Of a stretch of DNA of 64,000 nucleotides, positions 43,652 through 53,000 are shown in pieces. How positions within the stretch are numbered: the stretch's first letter is position 1; every line of letters begins with the position of its first letter. The position numbers were made by a program, and so were the translations under genes. The stretch is from CAYRTV01 sp964505785 (GTDB lineage: Bacteria > Acidobacteriota > Aminicenantia > Aminicenantales > Aminicenantaceae): NCBI GenBank assembly GCA_964505785.1, contig CAZDJZ010000007.1, forward strand, positions 1 through 64,000. The letters are read 5' to 3'. Under the pieces are notes generated by a model that ran no database searches, was not told the DNA's origin, and saw only the letters and a program-made list of their open reading frames with translations.

Positions 43652-43790
43652 TTAAGTCCGGCCTATTCATAATAAGGATTGTGCTCAATTAAAAAATATA
43701 CAAAATTTGTCCAAAAAAATCACAAAATATTCACATTTATGTAACATTTTATAGTATATTTTTTATTATGCTGACGATAAGGGAGACGCT

Positions 43791-44732
43791 ATGAAGAAAA
43801 CCATGAAGATAATCTATCCTTGGACCGGGCTGATTTTAGTGGTGGCTGCGTTAGTATCCTTGAACTCCGGCTGCGCCAGTTTCGCGGGACATCAGCTGCC
43901 TGAGGTGACCTCATCCCAATACCCTGAAGTCCGCACGAAACCTTCCGTTTATCTGGACATCATGTTTATAACTGATATCAATCAGCCGGTGGAAAATACG
44001 GAAAGCACCGTCCAGCTTAAGGAGCTTGTCAATCAACTGACAGCTGAATCCGGATTATTCAGCGATTACACGACAGATGAATCCCATGCGGATGAAATGG
44101 AATATCACATTCAGCTGGATGTGGTTAATTTCGGCAATCAAACGGCCGCTATGCTGGCTGGAATCATTTCGGGTGTGACCTTAGGCCTCATTCCCACCTG
44201 GATCAAGGATCACTACCGCCTGGAAACAGCAGTCGTGGATGAGCGGGGCAACGAACTGAGGCTGTATACCTATGAAGACCATGTCACGACCTGGTTCCAT
44301 CTTATATTTATTCCCATGACAAAATCAGCCGGAAAGGTCCCCTGGAACGTTATTGCCAACATGATCAGAAATTTTTATTTCGACCTGGCTGGAGAACCGT
44401 TTTTCACCGAACCCTCCCGCACCGGCTCCTTCAGCGCTGCGCAAACTCAATTAGAACCAACCGAACCCAGGAAAATTCCCTTAAGCGGTGATATTGAGAT
44501 TGAGGTTACAGCTGATAACGCGGTCCTGCACTTGGATCCGGATGAACAGAGCGCTGAAATCACAACTGTTTCAGCCGGGACTGTCCTGAAGGGGATAGAA
44601 ATCGCCGGGAATTGGTACCGGGTGGCCTTGCCCCCGGATGAGGACGGTTATATAGTCGAAGGATATATACACAGGAGCCGGGCAAAAAAGAAAATCCCTA
44701 GGCCCTCCTCAGCGAATGTCCAGCAGGGCTAA
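43791..44732 (+). CDS. Lipoprotein with C-terminal SH3-like domain
   Basis: A 313-residue predicted lipoprotein: signal [15 protein letters not shown] with lipobox NSGC at about residue 28. The central domain (about 45-195) has a hydrophobic loop [19 protein letters not shown] that could insert in the membrane. The last about 70 residues ([20 protein letters not shown], then [19 protein letters not shown]) have the pattern of a bacterial SH3 domain, which often binds peptidoglycan. Function unknown. GGGAGA lies seven bases before the ATG. The 3' end overlaps the lepA 3' end by 24 bases on the opposite strand. Confidence 0.77.
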   Translation: MKKTMKIIYPWTGLILVVAALVSLNSGCASFAGHQLPEVTSSQYPEVRTKPSVYLDIMFITDINQPVENTESTVQLKELVNQLTAESGLFSDYTTDESHADEMEYHIQLDVVNFGNQTAAMLAGIISGVTLGLIPTWIKDHYRLETAVVDERGNELRLYTYEDHVTTWFHLIFIPMTKSAGKVPWNVIANMIRNFYFDLAGEPFFTEPSRTGSFSAAQTQLEPTEPRKIPLSGDIEIEVTADNAVLHLDPDEQSAEITTVSAGTVLKGIEIAGNWYRVALPPDEDGYIVEGYIHRSRAKKKIPRPSSANVQQG

Positions 44733-46499
44733 AAAGGCTTCCTGGGGAATATCAATCCGGCCGACCCGTTTCATCCGTTTTTTCCCAGATTTCTGCTTTT
44801 CCAGCAGCTTCATTTTGCGGGTATAGTCACCGCCGTAAAGCTTGGCCAGCACATCCTTGCGGTAAGCCTTGATAGTCTCGCGGGCGATAACCCTTTTTCC
44901 CAAAGCCGCCTGCAGCGCAACGTCATACTGCTGCCGGGGAATAAGCTCCTTCATCTTGGTGATCAGCATCCTTCCCATTTGATAGGCTTTTTCACGGTGC
45001 ACGATCATGGACAGGGCATCCACCGGTTCCTGATTGACCAGTATATCCAGCCTCACCAGGTCCGCCTCCCTGTAACCGGACAATTCATAATCCATGGACG
45101 CATATCCCCGGGAGACTGATTTAAGCCGGTTATAAAAATCGTAGACCACTTCATTCAGGGGCAGAAGATAAGTCAGGAAAATTTTCTGCGCACTGATAAA
45201 TTCCATTTTCTTTTGTTCGCCGCGCCGGCCTTCCAGAAGCTTGAGCACACCGCCTAAATATTCCTCCGGCGTCAAGACCAAGGCTTCAATCACCGGCTCT
45301 TCAATGGTTTGAACTTCATGCGGTTCCGGAAGCTGTGAGGGTGTCTGGACTTGAAACACTTCGCCGTCCGAACCGGTCACCCGGAAATCCACACTTGGTG
45401 CGGTTGTGATCAAATTCAAATCGAATTCCCGCTCCAGCCGTTCCTGAATGATCTCACGGTGAAGCAAACCCAAGAACCCGCAGCGGAATCCCAGGCCTAA
45501 AGCAGGAGAATTTTCCGGTTCGTAAAAAAAAGAAAAATCATTAAGCTGCAGCTTTTCCAGTGCCTTTCTCAGTTCCGCCACATTGCTTTCTCCGGTTGGG
45601 TACATGCCGCAAAAAACCATAGGCTTGGCCTCTTTAAATCCAGGGAGGGGTGCAGCGGTTTTCCGCCCGGATTCGGTTATTGTATCTCCCACCCGGGCTT
45701 TGCGTATATCCTTAATGCCGGCGATAATATAACCCACCTCTCCTGCCCGGAGGGTACCGGTCCTGACCATTTTCGGAGTGAGATAACCCACTTCCTCCAC
45801 TGTATACAGGGAGCCGTTGGACATCAGTTCAACCGGCGTCCCGGTTTTGACTTCCCCGTCATAAACCCTGACCAGCACGATAACGCCCCTGTAAACATCA
45901 AACCAGGAATCATACAGCAGTGCTTTTAAAGGAGCATCCGGTTCTCCCGCCGGCGGAGGAATGTCCTTAATCATCCTTTCCAGAACGTCTTTAATGCCGG
46001 TCCCGTTTTTGGCGCTGGTCAGGATGGCCTCTTCCGGCTTCAATCCGATAATACTGTCCAACTGTCCCAGCACCAAATCGGGCACAGCCTGAGGAAGATC
46101 GATCTTGTTGACCACCGGAATCAGGTTAAGGTCATGCTGAAGCGCCAGGTAGGTGTTGGCCATGGTCTGGGCTTCAATCCCCTGGGATGCATCCACCACC
46201 AGCAGGGCGCCTTCGCATGCGGCCAGGCTGCGGGAAACTTCATAGGAAAAATCCACGTGTCCCGGCGTGTCGATCAAATTGAGGATGTATTCCTGTCCGT
46301 CTTCAGCTTTATACATGAGCCTGGCGGAATGAGCCTTGATGGTAATGCCCCGTTCCCGTTCCAGGTCCATGGTATCAAGCACTTGTTCCTTTAATTCCCG
46401 TACCGTCAGAGCTCCGGTCTTTTCCAAGAGGCGGTCGGCCAGCGTAGACTTGCCATGGTCAATATGCGCGATGATGGAGAAGTTACGTATATTTTTCAT
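44709..46499 (-). CDS. lepA: Elongation factor 4 (LepA)
   Basis: Ribosome-associated translational GTPase (EF4) that back-translocates or assists assembly of ribosomes. 596 residues, full length. G1 AHIDHGKST (11-19), G3 DTPGHVDF (about 77-84), G4 NKID (about 131-134). The LepA-specific C-terminal domain is present (LPRQQ-like [22 protein letters not shown], and the basic tail [13 protein letters not shown]). No strong ribosome-binding site before the ATG at 46499. A TATAAT on the minus strand at 46574-46569 is a possible -10. Converges with the SH3 lipoprotein gene, overlapping by 24 bases. Confidence 0.97.
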   Translation of the reverse strand: MKNIRNFSIIAHIDHGKSTLADRLLEKTGALTVRELKEQVLDTMDLERERGITIKAHSARLMYKAEDGQEYILNLIDTPGHVDFSYEVSRSLAACEGALLVVDASQGIEAQTMANTYLALQHDLNLIPVVNKIDLPQAVPDLVLGQLDSIIGLKPEEAILTSAKNGTGIKDVLERMIKDIPPPAGEPDAPLKALLYDSWFDVYRGVIVLVRVYDGEVKTGTPVELMSNGSLYTVEEVGYLTPKMVRTGTLRAGEVGYIIAGIKDIRKARVGDTITESGRKTAAPLPGFKEAKPMVFCGMYPTGESNVAELRKALEKLQLNDFSFFYEPENSPALGLGFRCGFLGLLHREIIQERLEREFDLNLITTAPSVDFRVTGSDGEVFQVQTPSQLPEPHEVQTIEEPVIEALVLTPEEYLGGVLKLLEGRRGEQKKMEFISAQKIFLTYLLPLNEVVYDFYNRLKSVSRGYASMDYELSGYREADLVRLDILVNQEPVDALSMIVHREKAYQMGRMLITKMKELIPRQQYDVALQAALGKRVIARETIKAYRKDVLAKLYGGDYTRKMKLLEKQKSGKKRMKRVGRIDIPQEAFLALLDIR

Positions 46500-46897
46500 G
46501 TGTTAATATTGGGATTTCAGTGAATTATTTAAAATGAAAGCCGTTATCTATTCACTATCCAGATCACTATTATACTGGAAATCATTGGTATCCGTCTACT
46601 TGTCAGTCATGTGTTTTTCACGCTTCACTCGCCTTTATTTTATTCATCGCCCTCTCAATCCCGATCCGCCATGGCATTGAATAAGGGCCATATCTTGCCC
46701 CCATGGGGGTCTCAAATATTTGACAGCAGGGTTTGTCAGCAGCGATTGGATTCTCTCCGAAGCCAATGGTGGTGGGTGGAAAGGAAGGAACTTGGCGAGG
46801 AGAGAATCCAATCGCTGCTTCACAGCCGTCGTGTGACGGTAAAACCTAAGCGAAGCAGATGAGGTGAGATCGCCCCCCTCTGATATGCCGCATTTTT
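46500..46897. other. Gene-free interval with hairpins (family C) upstream of lepA
   Basis: 398 bp between lepA and the ROK gene. It contains the palindrome CCCCCATGGGGG at 46698-46709 and the family C inverted repeat at 46738-46819. A short ORF here (46611-46862) has no protein-like composition. No T-tract follows the hairpins on either strand, so neither is a normal terminator. Confidence 0.6.
46738..46819. repeat. Family C: 21-bp perfect inverted repeat
   Basis: Arms AGCAGCGATTGGATTCTCTC plus C (46738-46758) and the exact complement (46799-46819) are separated by 40 bases. The flanking TTTGACAGCAGGGTTTGTC and the arm are found again, diverged, at 52832-52886, where GAGGAGAGAATTCAATCGCC and ACCTGCTGTCAATAA read on the other strand. 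Confidence 0.88.
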
Positions 46898-47812
46898 TTA
46901 TGCTTCATCCAACCTTGAGCGGGCATAGGCGGCGCAGCCAATAAATCCGGCCTGATTGCCAAGCCGGGCTTCCCGGATTTTAGTGCATTTAAAGGAAGCA
47001 GTGAATGCCCGCTTCTCCGCTTCCTCAAGGGCAGGATCGAGCAGAAACCGGCCGGCTTTCATCACCCCTCCGCCCAAAACAATGGCTTCCGGATTCAGTA
47101 TATTGATTAAAATAGAGAGGGCCAAGCCCAGGTAGCGTCCAGCTTTCTCAAATGCTTTGACAGCGTCGCTGTCGCCTGCTTCCGCTTGTTCAAACACTTC
47201 ACGCGAAGTCCGGACCCGCGTATCCGGTTTCAGTTCCCGGTAATTTCGCACAATTTTTTCTCCGGACACCTCCCGCTCCAGACATCCCCAGCTGCCGCAG
47301 CTGCATTTGTCGCCTTCAGGATTGACCACTATATGCCCCACTTCCCCGGCAAAACCGCATTCTCCCCGCCAAAGCCGGTTGCTGAGGATCACCCCGCCGC
47401 CGACTCCGGTCCCTATAGTGAGCAGGACCATACTCTCACAATCTTCCCCGCCTCCAGCCGCAAATTCACCATATGCTGCCAGATTGGCATCATTATTCAT
47501 AAAAAAAGGAACCGGAATAAACGATGAGAGGGCCGAGGACAAGTCATAGTTGTTAAGCGCAGGGTAATTGGGGGATTCAAGGATCTGTTTTTTCTTCAGG
47601 CTGAAAATTCCGGGAAAACCGAATCCGGCTGCCCGTATGGGTTTGGACGTCTCCCGCGGCAATTTTCCCCAAAGCTGACGCAGTAACCTCATTAAATCAT
47701 CAATATCTTCCGGAGTATCCACCTTGTCGTGTAATATGACACTATTAGTCTGATCGATAATCCCATATTTCAACTGGGTTCCGCCTAAATCAAATCCGGC
47801 ATATAAGGTCAT
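46898..47812 (-). CDS. ROK-family sugar kinase / glucokinase
   Basis: A 304-residue ATP-dependent sugar kinase (glucokinase or N-acetylhexosamine kinase type). ASKHA phosphate loop YAGFDLGGTQLKYG near the N-terminus, catalytic Asp region MNNDANLAAYGE, GTGVGGGVI, and the ROK zinc site CSCGSWGCLE. Start: AAGGAG lies before two tandem ATGs; the second (47812) has better spacing than the first (47815). A much longer frame from 47872 is unsupported. Substrate not readable; glucose is the usual default. It runs in the same direction as the methyltransferase gene upstream (81-bp gap). Confidence 0.92.
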   Translation of the reverse strand: MTLYAGFDLGGTQLKYGIIDQTNSVILHDKVDTPEDIDDLMRLLRQLWGKLPRETSKPIRAAGFGFPGIFSLKKKQILESPNYPALNNYDLSSALSSFIPVPFFMNNDANLAAYGEFAAGGGEDCESMVLLTIGTGVGGGVILSNRLWRGECGFAGEVGHIVVNPEGDKCSCGSWGCLEREVSGEKIVRNYRELKPDTRVRTSREVFEQAEAGDSDAVKAFEKAGRYLGLALSILINILNPEAIVLGGGVMKAGRFLLDPALEEAEKRAFTASFKCTKIREARLGNQAGFIGCAAYARSRLDEA

Positions 47813-47893
47813 CATAACTCCTTGAAATGGGTCTCTTGAATTTATAATAAAATAATCCCTGCTGCATGGCAATTCAGATGTCGAGTAAAGCTT

Positions 47894-49138
47894 TCAGGAT
47901 TTCACTGCGATTGCAGCGTAATTGGAGGGTGCAAACAGCAGCCTGTTGAGCTTGTCGATATTCTCATTGATCGCAAGGTCCCGGTCCGTATTCCCGGGCA
48001 AAGGCCGCAAACGTTCTTCTTCCAGAGGAATACTGTATTCGATTTTAACCTCTTTGAATCCGCTGCTTTCCAGCAGAAACCGGAGAGTTTGAGGGTGGAC
48101 GGGATTTTTATGAGATAAATCCAGAAAATATATTTCCACCAGGGAAAACACCGAAGCCGGGTTTATGGTTTCCAAAATAATGCACCCGGACGGGGCAAGC
48201 TTGAAATAACTGAGCTCCACCAGCCGCTTGAGATAAGACGGGCTCAGGTGTTCAATCACCTGGGAAGAAAATATCCCTCCCAGGGAATTATCCTCATGCG
48301 CATAAAGAGTTTCAATAATATCCGCTTTGCGGCAGTCCAGCCCTTTGTCCCGGCAGATATCCACCATCTGTTCATTGACATCAATTCCGCCGGCCGGAAT
48401 GCCGTTATCGCGGAGCATCTGAACAAATTCCCCCCGCCCGCAGCCCAAGTCCAGCACGGGAAGGCGGGTATTGAAATACGGCAGATAATCCCGCTGCTGC
48501 TGTTTAACCTTTTCTTCCCAGCCCCTAAACCGGTTTTCAAAACCGGCGTATTTAAAATCTTCAAGCGGTCCGGCCAAAGCGCGCACTTGTTCCGGCGAAG
48601 GCGATTCTTTCTTCTCTAAAACCGCCAGCAGGCAATCCAGGTCTTCTTTGACACGGAGGAACTTTTTCATCAGCAGATTGGCGTCTTCATAGCTGTCGGA
48701 GAGCTTCTCCACTTTCCATTCCAGGCTTTTGAAAATCATGCCCACATGATTGCTGCTTAAGGCATCCCACTCTTTGTCTTTCACATCCATAAGCTGGGCT
48801 GCGGTTTCCACCAGATGAACACAATCGGCACACCACTGTCGGGTATCCTGGTTCTGGCGGGCAAGCGCCCGGGAGATCTGCTTTAGAGCAAAGATAATGT
48901 TTTTATCAAAAGTGTCTTTTTGGGACAGCCGGGTCCTGGATTTATTAAACAGGCCCTTCCCGGCCGAAGCCTCTTTTCCCCGGAATAGTTGTTCTTCAAG
49001 AGAAACAAGAGATGCCTGAATTTGGTCAAAATCCCCGCGACTGCATTCAATCCTTTTTTTTATATCTTGCAACTGCCGGGAAAGACGTTTTTCCTTTTCC
49101 TGCCGGTCACGGTTGAGCTTTTCCAGGGTTCGTTTCAT
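47894..49138 (-). CDS. SAM-dependent methyltransferase with N-terminal coiled coil
   Basis: A 414-residue protein. Residues 1-45 are a charged coiled coil (LEKLNRDRQEKEKRLSRQLQ) and more helices follow to about 200. The class I methyltransferase domain starts about 225 with motif I LPVLDLGCGRGEF, then GGIDVNEQMVDICRDKGLD, SSQVIEHLSP and the HPQTLRFLLESSGF segment seen in methyltransferases of O-antigen and capsule clusters (WbdD-like chain terminators). A polysaccharide-modifying role is inferred from that resemblance. The ribosome-binding site is AAGAGA. A family A repeat lies directly upstream. Confidence 0.83.
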   Translation of the reverse strand: MKRTLEKLNRDRQEKEKRLSRQLQDIKKRIECSRGDFDQIQASLVSLEEQLFRGKEASAGKGLFNKSRTRLSQKDTFDKNIIFALKQISRALARQNQDTRQWCADCVHLVETAAQLMDVKDKEWDALSSNHVGMIFKSLEWKVEKLSDSYEDANLLMKKFLRVKEDLDCLLAVLEKKESPSPEQVRALAGPLEDFKYAGFENRFRGWEEKVKQQQRDYLPYFNTRLPVLDLGCGRGEFVQMLRDNGIPAGGIDVNEQMVDICRDKGLDCRKADIIETLYAHEDNSLGGIFSSQVIEHLSPSYLKRLVELSYFKLAPSGCIILETINPASVFSLVEIYFLDLSHKNPVHPQTLRFLLESSGFKEVKIEYSIPLEEERLRPLPGNTDRDLAINENIDKLNRLLFAPSNYAAIAVKS

Positions 49139-49170
49139 GATCTCTTAGCCTGGCCTAAATGACTCGAGAG

Positions 49171-49294
49171 TGTCATTCCGAGAAGCGCAGTGACGAAAGA
49201 TTTCAGGCTGCCTCGTGTAATGAGCCGGTCCTGTCTCACCTGCCGAAGCAGCATAAAATCCTTACGGCCTGCTGCCGCAGGCCCCAGGATGACA
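49171..49294. repeat. Family A dispersed element, full copy 6 (124 bp)
   Basis: Starts TGTCATTCCGAGAAGCGCAG and ends CCGCAGGCCCCAGGATGACA. The centre (TAATGAGCCGGTCCTGTCTC, then ACCTGCCGAAGCAGCATAAA) aligns with the other copies. It lies between the methyltransferase and tatA genes. Confidence 0.82.
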
Positions 49295-49355
49295 TATGGA
49301 GCCATTTTCTTCATTCACAGAGTGGCATAGGTACATGATTCCTTCAAAAAAGCGA

Positions 49356-49553
49356 TTAAGTATCGGAATCATTTTTCTTTTCAGGTCCGGATTTCTCCTC
49401 TTCTTCAGGATTGCTGACAGATTTTTTAAAATTTTTGATTCCCTGTCCCAGGGATTTCCCCAGTTCCGGCAGTCGCCGGGCGCCGAAAATAATGACAATA
49501 ATAAAAACGATAAGAAGCAGTTCCATCGGGCCGACCGGTCCAAATACAAACAT
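49356..49553 (-). CDS. tatA: Sec-independent translocase TatA
   Basis: Pore-forming subunit of the twin-arginine translocase, 65 residues. One N-terminal membrane helix ([16 protein letters not shown]), the [10 protein letters not shown] hinge and an amphipathic helix ([16 protein letters not shown]), then a charged tail. A strong GGAGG site lies six bases before the ATG at 49553. tatC is not in the window. The DUF362 protein at 38.7 kb has a twin-arginine signal and is a likely client. Confidence 0.95.
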   Translation of the reverse strand: MFVFGPVGPMELLLIVFIIVIIFGARRLPELGKSLGQGIKNFKKSVSNPEEEEKSGPEKKNDSDT

Positions 49554-49704
49554 TGAAACCTCCAGGAGGATTTATTTTCTTCCGTCTTTTGACCATTTCA
49601 AAATACCTTTTATCCCAATGAAAAGTCAAGACAAAGCAGCCGTTTGCTCCACCCGGCCGGCAGGTTGTTGCAAAAATATTTCAGATATTATATTTTTGTT
49701 GATT

Positions 49705-50035
49705 CCCCTGAATTATTCACGGGCCGAGATTGCCGCAGACGTGAGGCGCAGGGCGTGAAGCTGTGGTCCTTCACCGCGAATGCCCTGCAGCAAAGTTTTA
49801 TTGCAAGGCCTGCGAAGCAGGCCGTGGCAACCTTAGACGGACAGATTCTTAACAGCAAAGCCGTCTAAGGTCCTCACGTCGCTTCGCTCCTCCGGACCCC
49901 GCCTAAAAGGGTGAAAAATTGCGAAAAAATAAAAATTTATTAATGAAAAACTTTCCCATGGATCTTTCTCTAAAAACCCCTCAAAAATATGCAAAAATAC
50001 CGCAATTTTTTTTGAATAATCCAGGTTCATTAAAT
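49705..50035. repeat. Family B composite element, copy 3 (opposite orientation) with family A partial inside
   Basis: Starts CTGAATTATTCACGGGCCGA and GATTGCCGCAGACGTGAGGC, then GGTCCTTCACCGCGAATGCC, then a family A right half (CTTAGACGG, TCACGTCGCTTCGCTCCTCC), then AAGGGTGAAAAATTGCG and ACCGCAATTTTTTTTGAATA, which are the AT-rich half of copies 1 and 2 read backwards. The promoter of the following outer-membrane gene must lie within or next to it. Confidence 0.7.
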
Positions 50036-50040
50036 TCAGG

Positions 50041-52710
50041 ATGATTATTATGTCAAAATCTATTGTCTGTCTTATCTTTTTGCTTTTGACCTCACTCGCC
50101 GGGCCGGTTTATGCCCCGGCTTCTCTTCCGCAAAATCATGACCGCACCGTTAAAGCAATCTCCCTGCATTCTCCGGTGCAAATCGATGGCCTCCTGCAAG
50201 AGCCGTGCTGGCAAAACCAAGGTTACTCAGGATTCATCCAAAGCGATCCGCTCGACGGAGAGCCAGCCACGGAAAAAACAGTAGTCTGGATTGCCTTTGA
50301 CAGGGAAAATTTGTTTGTCGCCGCCCGCTTATATGACCGCTCCCCTGAAAACATCGTCAGCCGGTTGGGCCGCCGGGACGACCAGGTGGATTCGGACTGG
50401 TTTATTTTTGCCGTCGACCCATATTATGACCGGAGAAGCGGATTTCAATTTGCGGTTAATCCAGCAGGTTCTATAATGGACAGCACTTTGTTTAATGACG
50501 AAGGCGTCGACCCAACTTGGGACGGTGTTTGGGAAAGCTCCGCCCGCAGAGATGACCAGGGATGGACAGTGGAAATGCGGATCCCTTACCATCAGCTGCG
50601 CTTTAAACCAAAAGCTGACTATATCTGGGGAGTCAATTTTTTTCGCACGATACAGCGCAAGAGTGAAAAGGATATGTATGCCTGGAAACCGAAAGAGGAA
50701 AGCGGATATGTCTCGCGGTTCGCCCCTCTGACCGGAATCCGCGATATCCATCCCGGACGCTTGATTGAACTGCAGCCGTTTTCCGTGGGTAAAGCCGGAT
50801 TTCTCCGTCATGATGAAGGCGACCCCTTCAACAGCGGCCGGGAATTCACAGGAAACGCCGGCTTTGACTTTAAAGCCGGTCTACAGAGTAATCTCACTTT
50901 AAATATGACAGTCAATCCTGATTTCGGTCAGGTTGAAGTGGACCCCGCGGTTATCAATATTAGCGACCAGGAAACATACTATCAGGAGAAACGCCCGTTC
51001 TTTATTGAAGGCGCGGATATTTTCCGGTTCGGATACGGCGGGGCCAACCAGGTCCGGAATCTGGGATGGAGGAATCCCAGCTTCTTTTACAGCCGCCGCA
51101 TCGGCCGGGCCCCGCAAGGATTCCCTTCGACCTCCGGTTACGTGGATGCGCCGGAGTGGTCCACTATTCTAGGTGCTGCAAAAATAACCGGAAAAATCGG
51201 AAACGGTTGGAACATCGGTTTTATGGATGCCTTGACTCAGCGGGAATTCGCGGCCATAGATGAAAGCGGACAGCGCGCACAGCAGGAGATCGAGCCTTTT
51301 ACCCATTACGGTGTTTTTCGCGCTCAAAAGGATTTCAAGGAGGGGCACCAGGGTTTGGGCCTTATTGCAACCTCAGTCATTCGGGATCTAAAGAACAGCC
51401 CTTTGGAACTCACTCTCACCAGCAGTGCGCATAGCCTGGCTCTTGATGGATGGACATTTTTGGACCAGGACCGTACCTGGGTCGTAACCGGCTGGCTGGG
51501 CGGCACGCGGGTGACCGGAACATCCGATGCGATGACCCGCCTGCAGAAATCTTTCCTCCATTATTTTCAAAGACCCGATGCCGGCCATGTTTCAGTGGAT
51601 GAAAATGCCGCTTCCCTTAACGGCTGGGCCGGCCGGATTTTTATCAATAAGCAAAAGGGCCGCCTGGTCTTCAACACCGCACTGGGTGCCATCTCTCCCG
51701 GTTTTAATGCTATGGATATGGGATATCATTCCCGGGGAGACCTGATCAACGGACATGCTGAAGCCGGATATCAATCCTTTCATCCCGGCAGCCTGTTCCG
51801 CGACTGGAAAATCACCATGTCCACACACCGGGGATATGATTTCACGGGGCATAAAACCGACGAATACTATAATTTCAATGCTTTCGCAAGATTTTTAAAT
51901 TATTGGAGCGTAAATTTCTATTTAAGCTACGACCCGAACCGGTACAACCACAATTTAACCCGCGGGGGACCGATGAGTCTTTATCCATGGGGATTCAGCC
52001 GGAGTCTGAGCGTCAGCAGCGACAACCGGAAACACGTGGTCTTTTCCCTGTCCGCTTTCTACCGAACCCATCCCTACGGCGCCTATAATTATTCATTCCG
52101 CGGAGGAATTTTGTGGAAAGCCCGTTCAAATTTGAGCTTATCCGTCGGCCCCAGCTATACCTGGCGCCATTCCTGCGGACAATGGGTCACGCGAATTCAA
52201 GATCCTCTTAAAACAGAAACGTACGGAACCCGCTATATTTTCTCAGATATCATCCAGGAAACTCTCCCCGTGGAAATCCGGATTAACTGGACTTTTACTC
52301 CCAAACTCAGCTTACAGGCCTATCTGCAGCCCTTTTTAGGGGCAGGAGACTTTTTCAGATTCAAAGAATTAAAGGCCCCGCGGACATTTGATTTTCTGTT
52401 TTTCGGTGAGGACAATGTGTCAACGATCGATAAAGAGGGAGGCTTGTACACGGTCGATCCTGACGGCCCGGGTCCGGCACAGGCTTTTTCCTTCCGGGAT
52501 CCGGACTTTAACCTCAAATCCATGCGCGGGACCGTGGTTCTGCGCTGGGAATACAGCCCCGGGTCCACCATTTATGCGGTATGGACCCAAAACCGCTGGG
52601 ACGCATCCAACCCCGGAGACTTCGACCTGGGCCGCGATTTGGCCGACCTGCTTCAGGCCGGCGGCGATCATGTCTTTTTGTTCAAGATGAACTACCGCTT
52701 CACTTTTTAG
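50041..52710 (+). CDS. Outer-membrane protein with CBM9-like N-domain (DUF5916-type)
   Basis: An 889-residue exported protein (886 if the ATG at 50050 is used, which has AGGATGA upstream). Signal peptide 1-22. Residues about 35-210 form a carbohydrate-binding family 9-like domain (QIDGLLQEPCW, DRENLFVAARLYD, VEMRIPYHQLRFKP). The long C-terminal part (about 230-889) is strand-rich, has FSVGKAGFLRHD-type turns, GQVEVDPAVINISDQETYYQ and the YYQEKRPFFIEGADIFRF segment characteristic of DUF5916 proteins, and ends FKMNYRFTF as an outer-membrane beta-barrel should. Function unknown; substrate uptake or surface binding is a guess. Not part of the operon that starts at 53001 (290-bp gap). Confidence 0.85.
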   Translation: MIIMSKSIVCLIFLLLTSLAGPVYAPASLPQNHDRTVKAISLHSPVQIDGLLQEPCWQNQGYSGFIQSDPLDGEPATEKTVVWIAFDRENLFVAARLYDRSPENIVSRLGRRDDQVDSDWFIFAVDPYYDRRSGFQFAVNPAGSIMDSTLFNDEGVDPTWDGVWESSARRDDQGWTVEMRIPYHQLRFKPKADYIWGVNFFRTIQRKSEKDMYAWKPKEESGYVSRFAPLTGIRDIHPGRLIELQPFSVGKAGFLRHDEGDPFNSGREFTGNAGFDFKAGLQSNLTLNMTVNPDFGQVEVDPAVINISDQETYYQEKRPFFIEGADIFRFGYGGANQVRNLGWRNPSFFYSRRIGRAPQGFPSTSGYVDAPEWSTILGAAKITGKIGNGWNIGFMDALTQREFAAIDESGQRAQQEIEPFTHYGVFRAQKDFKEGHQGLGLIATSVIRDLKNSPLELTLTSSAHSLALDGWTFLDQDRTWVVTGWLGGTRVTGTSDAMTRLQKSFLHYFQRPDAGHVSVDENAASLNGWAGRIFINKQKGRLVFNTALGAISPGFNAMDMGYHSRGDLINGHAEAGYQSFHPGSLFRDWKITMSTHRGYDFTGHKTDEYYNFNAFARFLNYWSVNFYLSYDPNRYNHNLTRGGPMSLYPWGFSRSLSVSSDNRKHVVFSLSAFYRTHPYGAYNYSFRGGILWKARSNLSLSVGPSYTWRHSCGQWVTRIQDPLKTETYGTRYIFSDIIQETLPVEIRINWTFTPKLSLQAYLQPFLGAGDFFRFKELKAPRTFDFLFFGEDNVSTIDKEGGLYTVDPDGPGPAQAFSFRDPDFNLKSMRGTVVLRWEYSPGSTIYAVWTQNRWDASNPGDFDLGRDLADLLQAGGDHVFLFKMNYRFTF

Positions 52711-53000
52711 CTTTAATTTAGTTCGAAATGAGTAAAAAGTAAAAAGAGAAAAGTTATCTCAAATCTGAAATTTGAAATCTGAAAAACATATCGATGCAGA
52801 TTGCAAAAATCGTGTTTTTTTTAAATTTCTCCGGGCGAGGAGAGAATTCAATCGCCGCTGATAAAACCTGCTGTCAATAACCCTGAAACATTCAGGTAAC
52901 TATAGTTTCTCTTGAAAATATCTGTTAATTTAATACAATACTTAAATAATTCCTACTTGGAAGCGGGATGAAACGATTCGACAAAATACAGGTATAATAA
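52711..53000. other. Gene-free interval with heptamer repeat and family C fragment
   Basis: 290 bp. It starts with AGTAAAAAGTAAAAAGAGAA (heptamer family), then ATCTCAAATCTGAAATTTGA, and a diverged family C copy at 52832-52886. Just before the operon lies AGGTATAATAAG (52990-53001), a 12-mer also found upstream of the phosphatase gene and twice in the 38-kb duplication. TATAAT at 52993 is a -10 candidate, but no matching -35 was found. Confidence 0.55.

Noticed and set aside
46611..46862. 83-codon frame between lepA and the ROK gene
   Set aside because: It lies across the family C inverted repeat, has no ribosome-binding site and a random composition.
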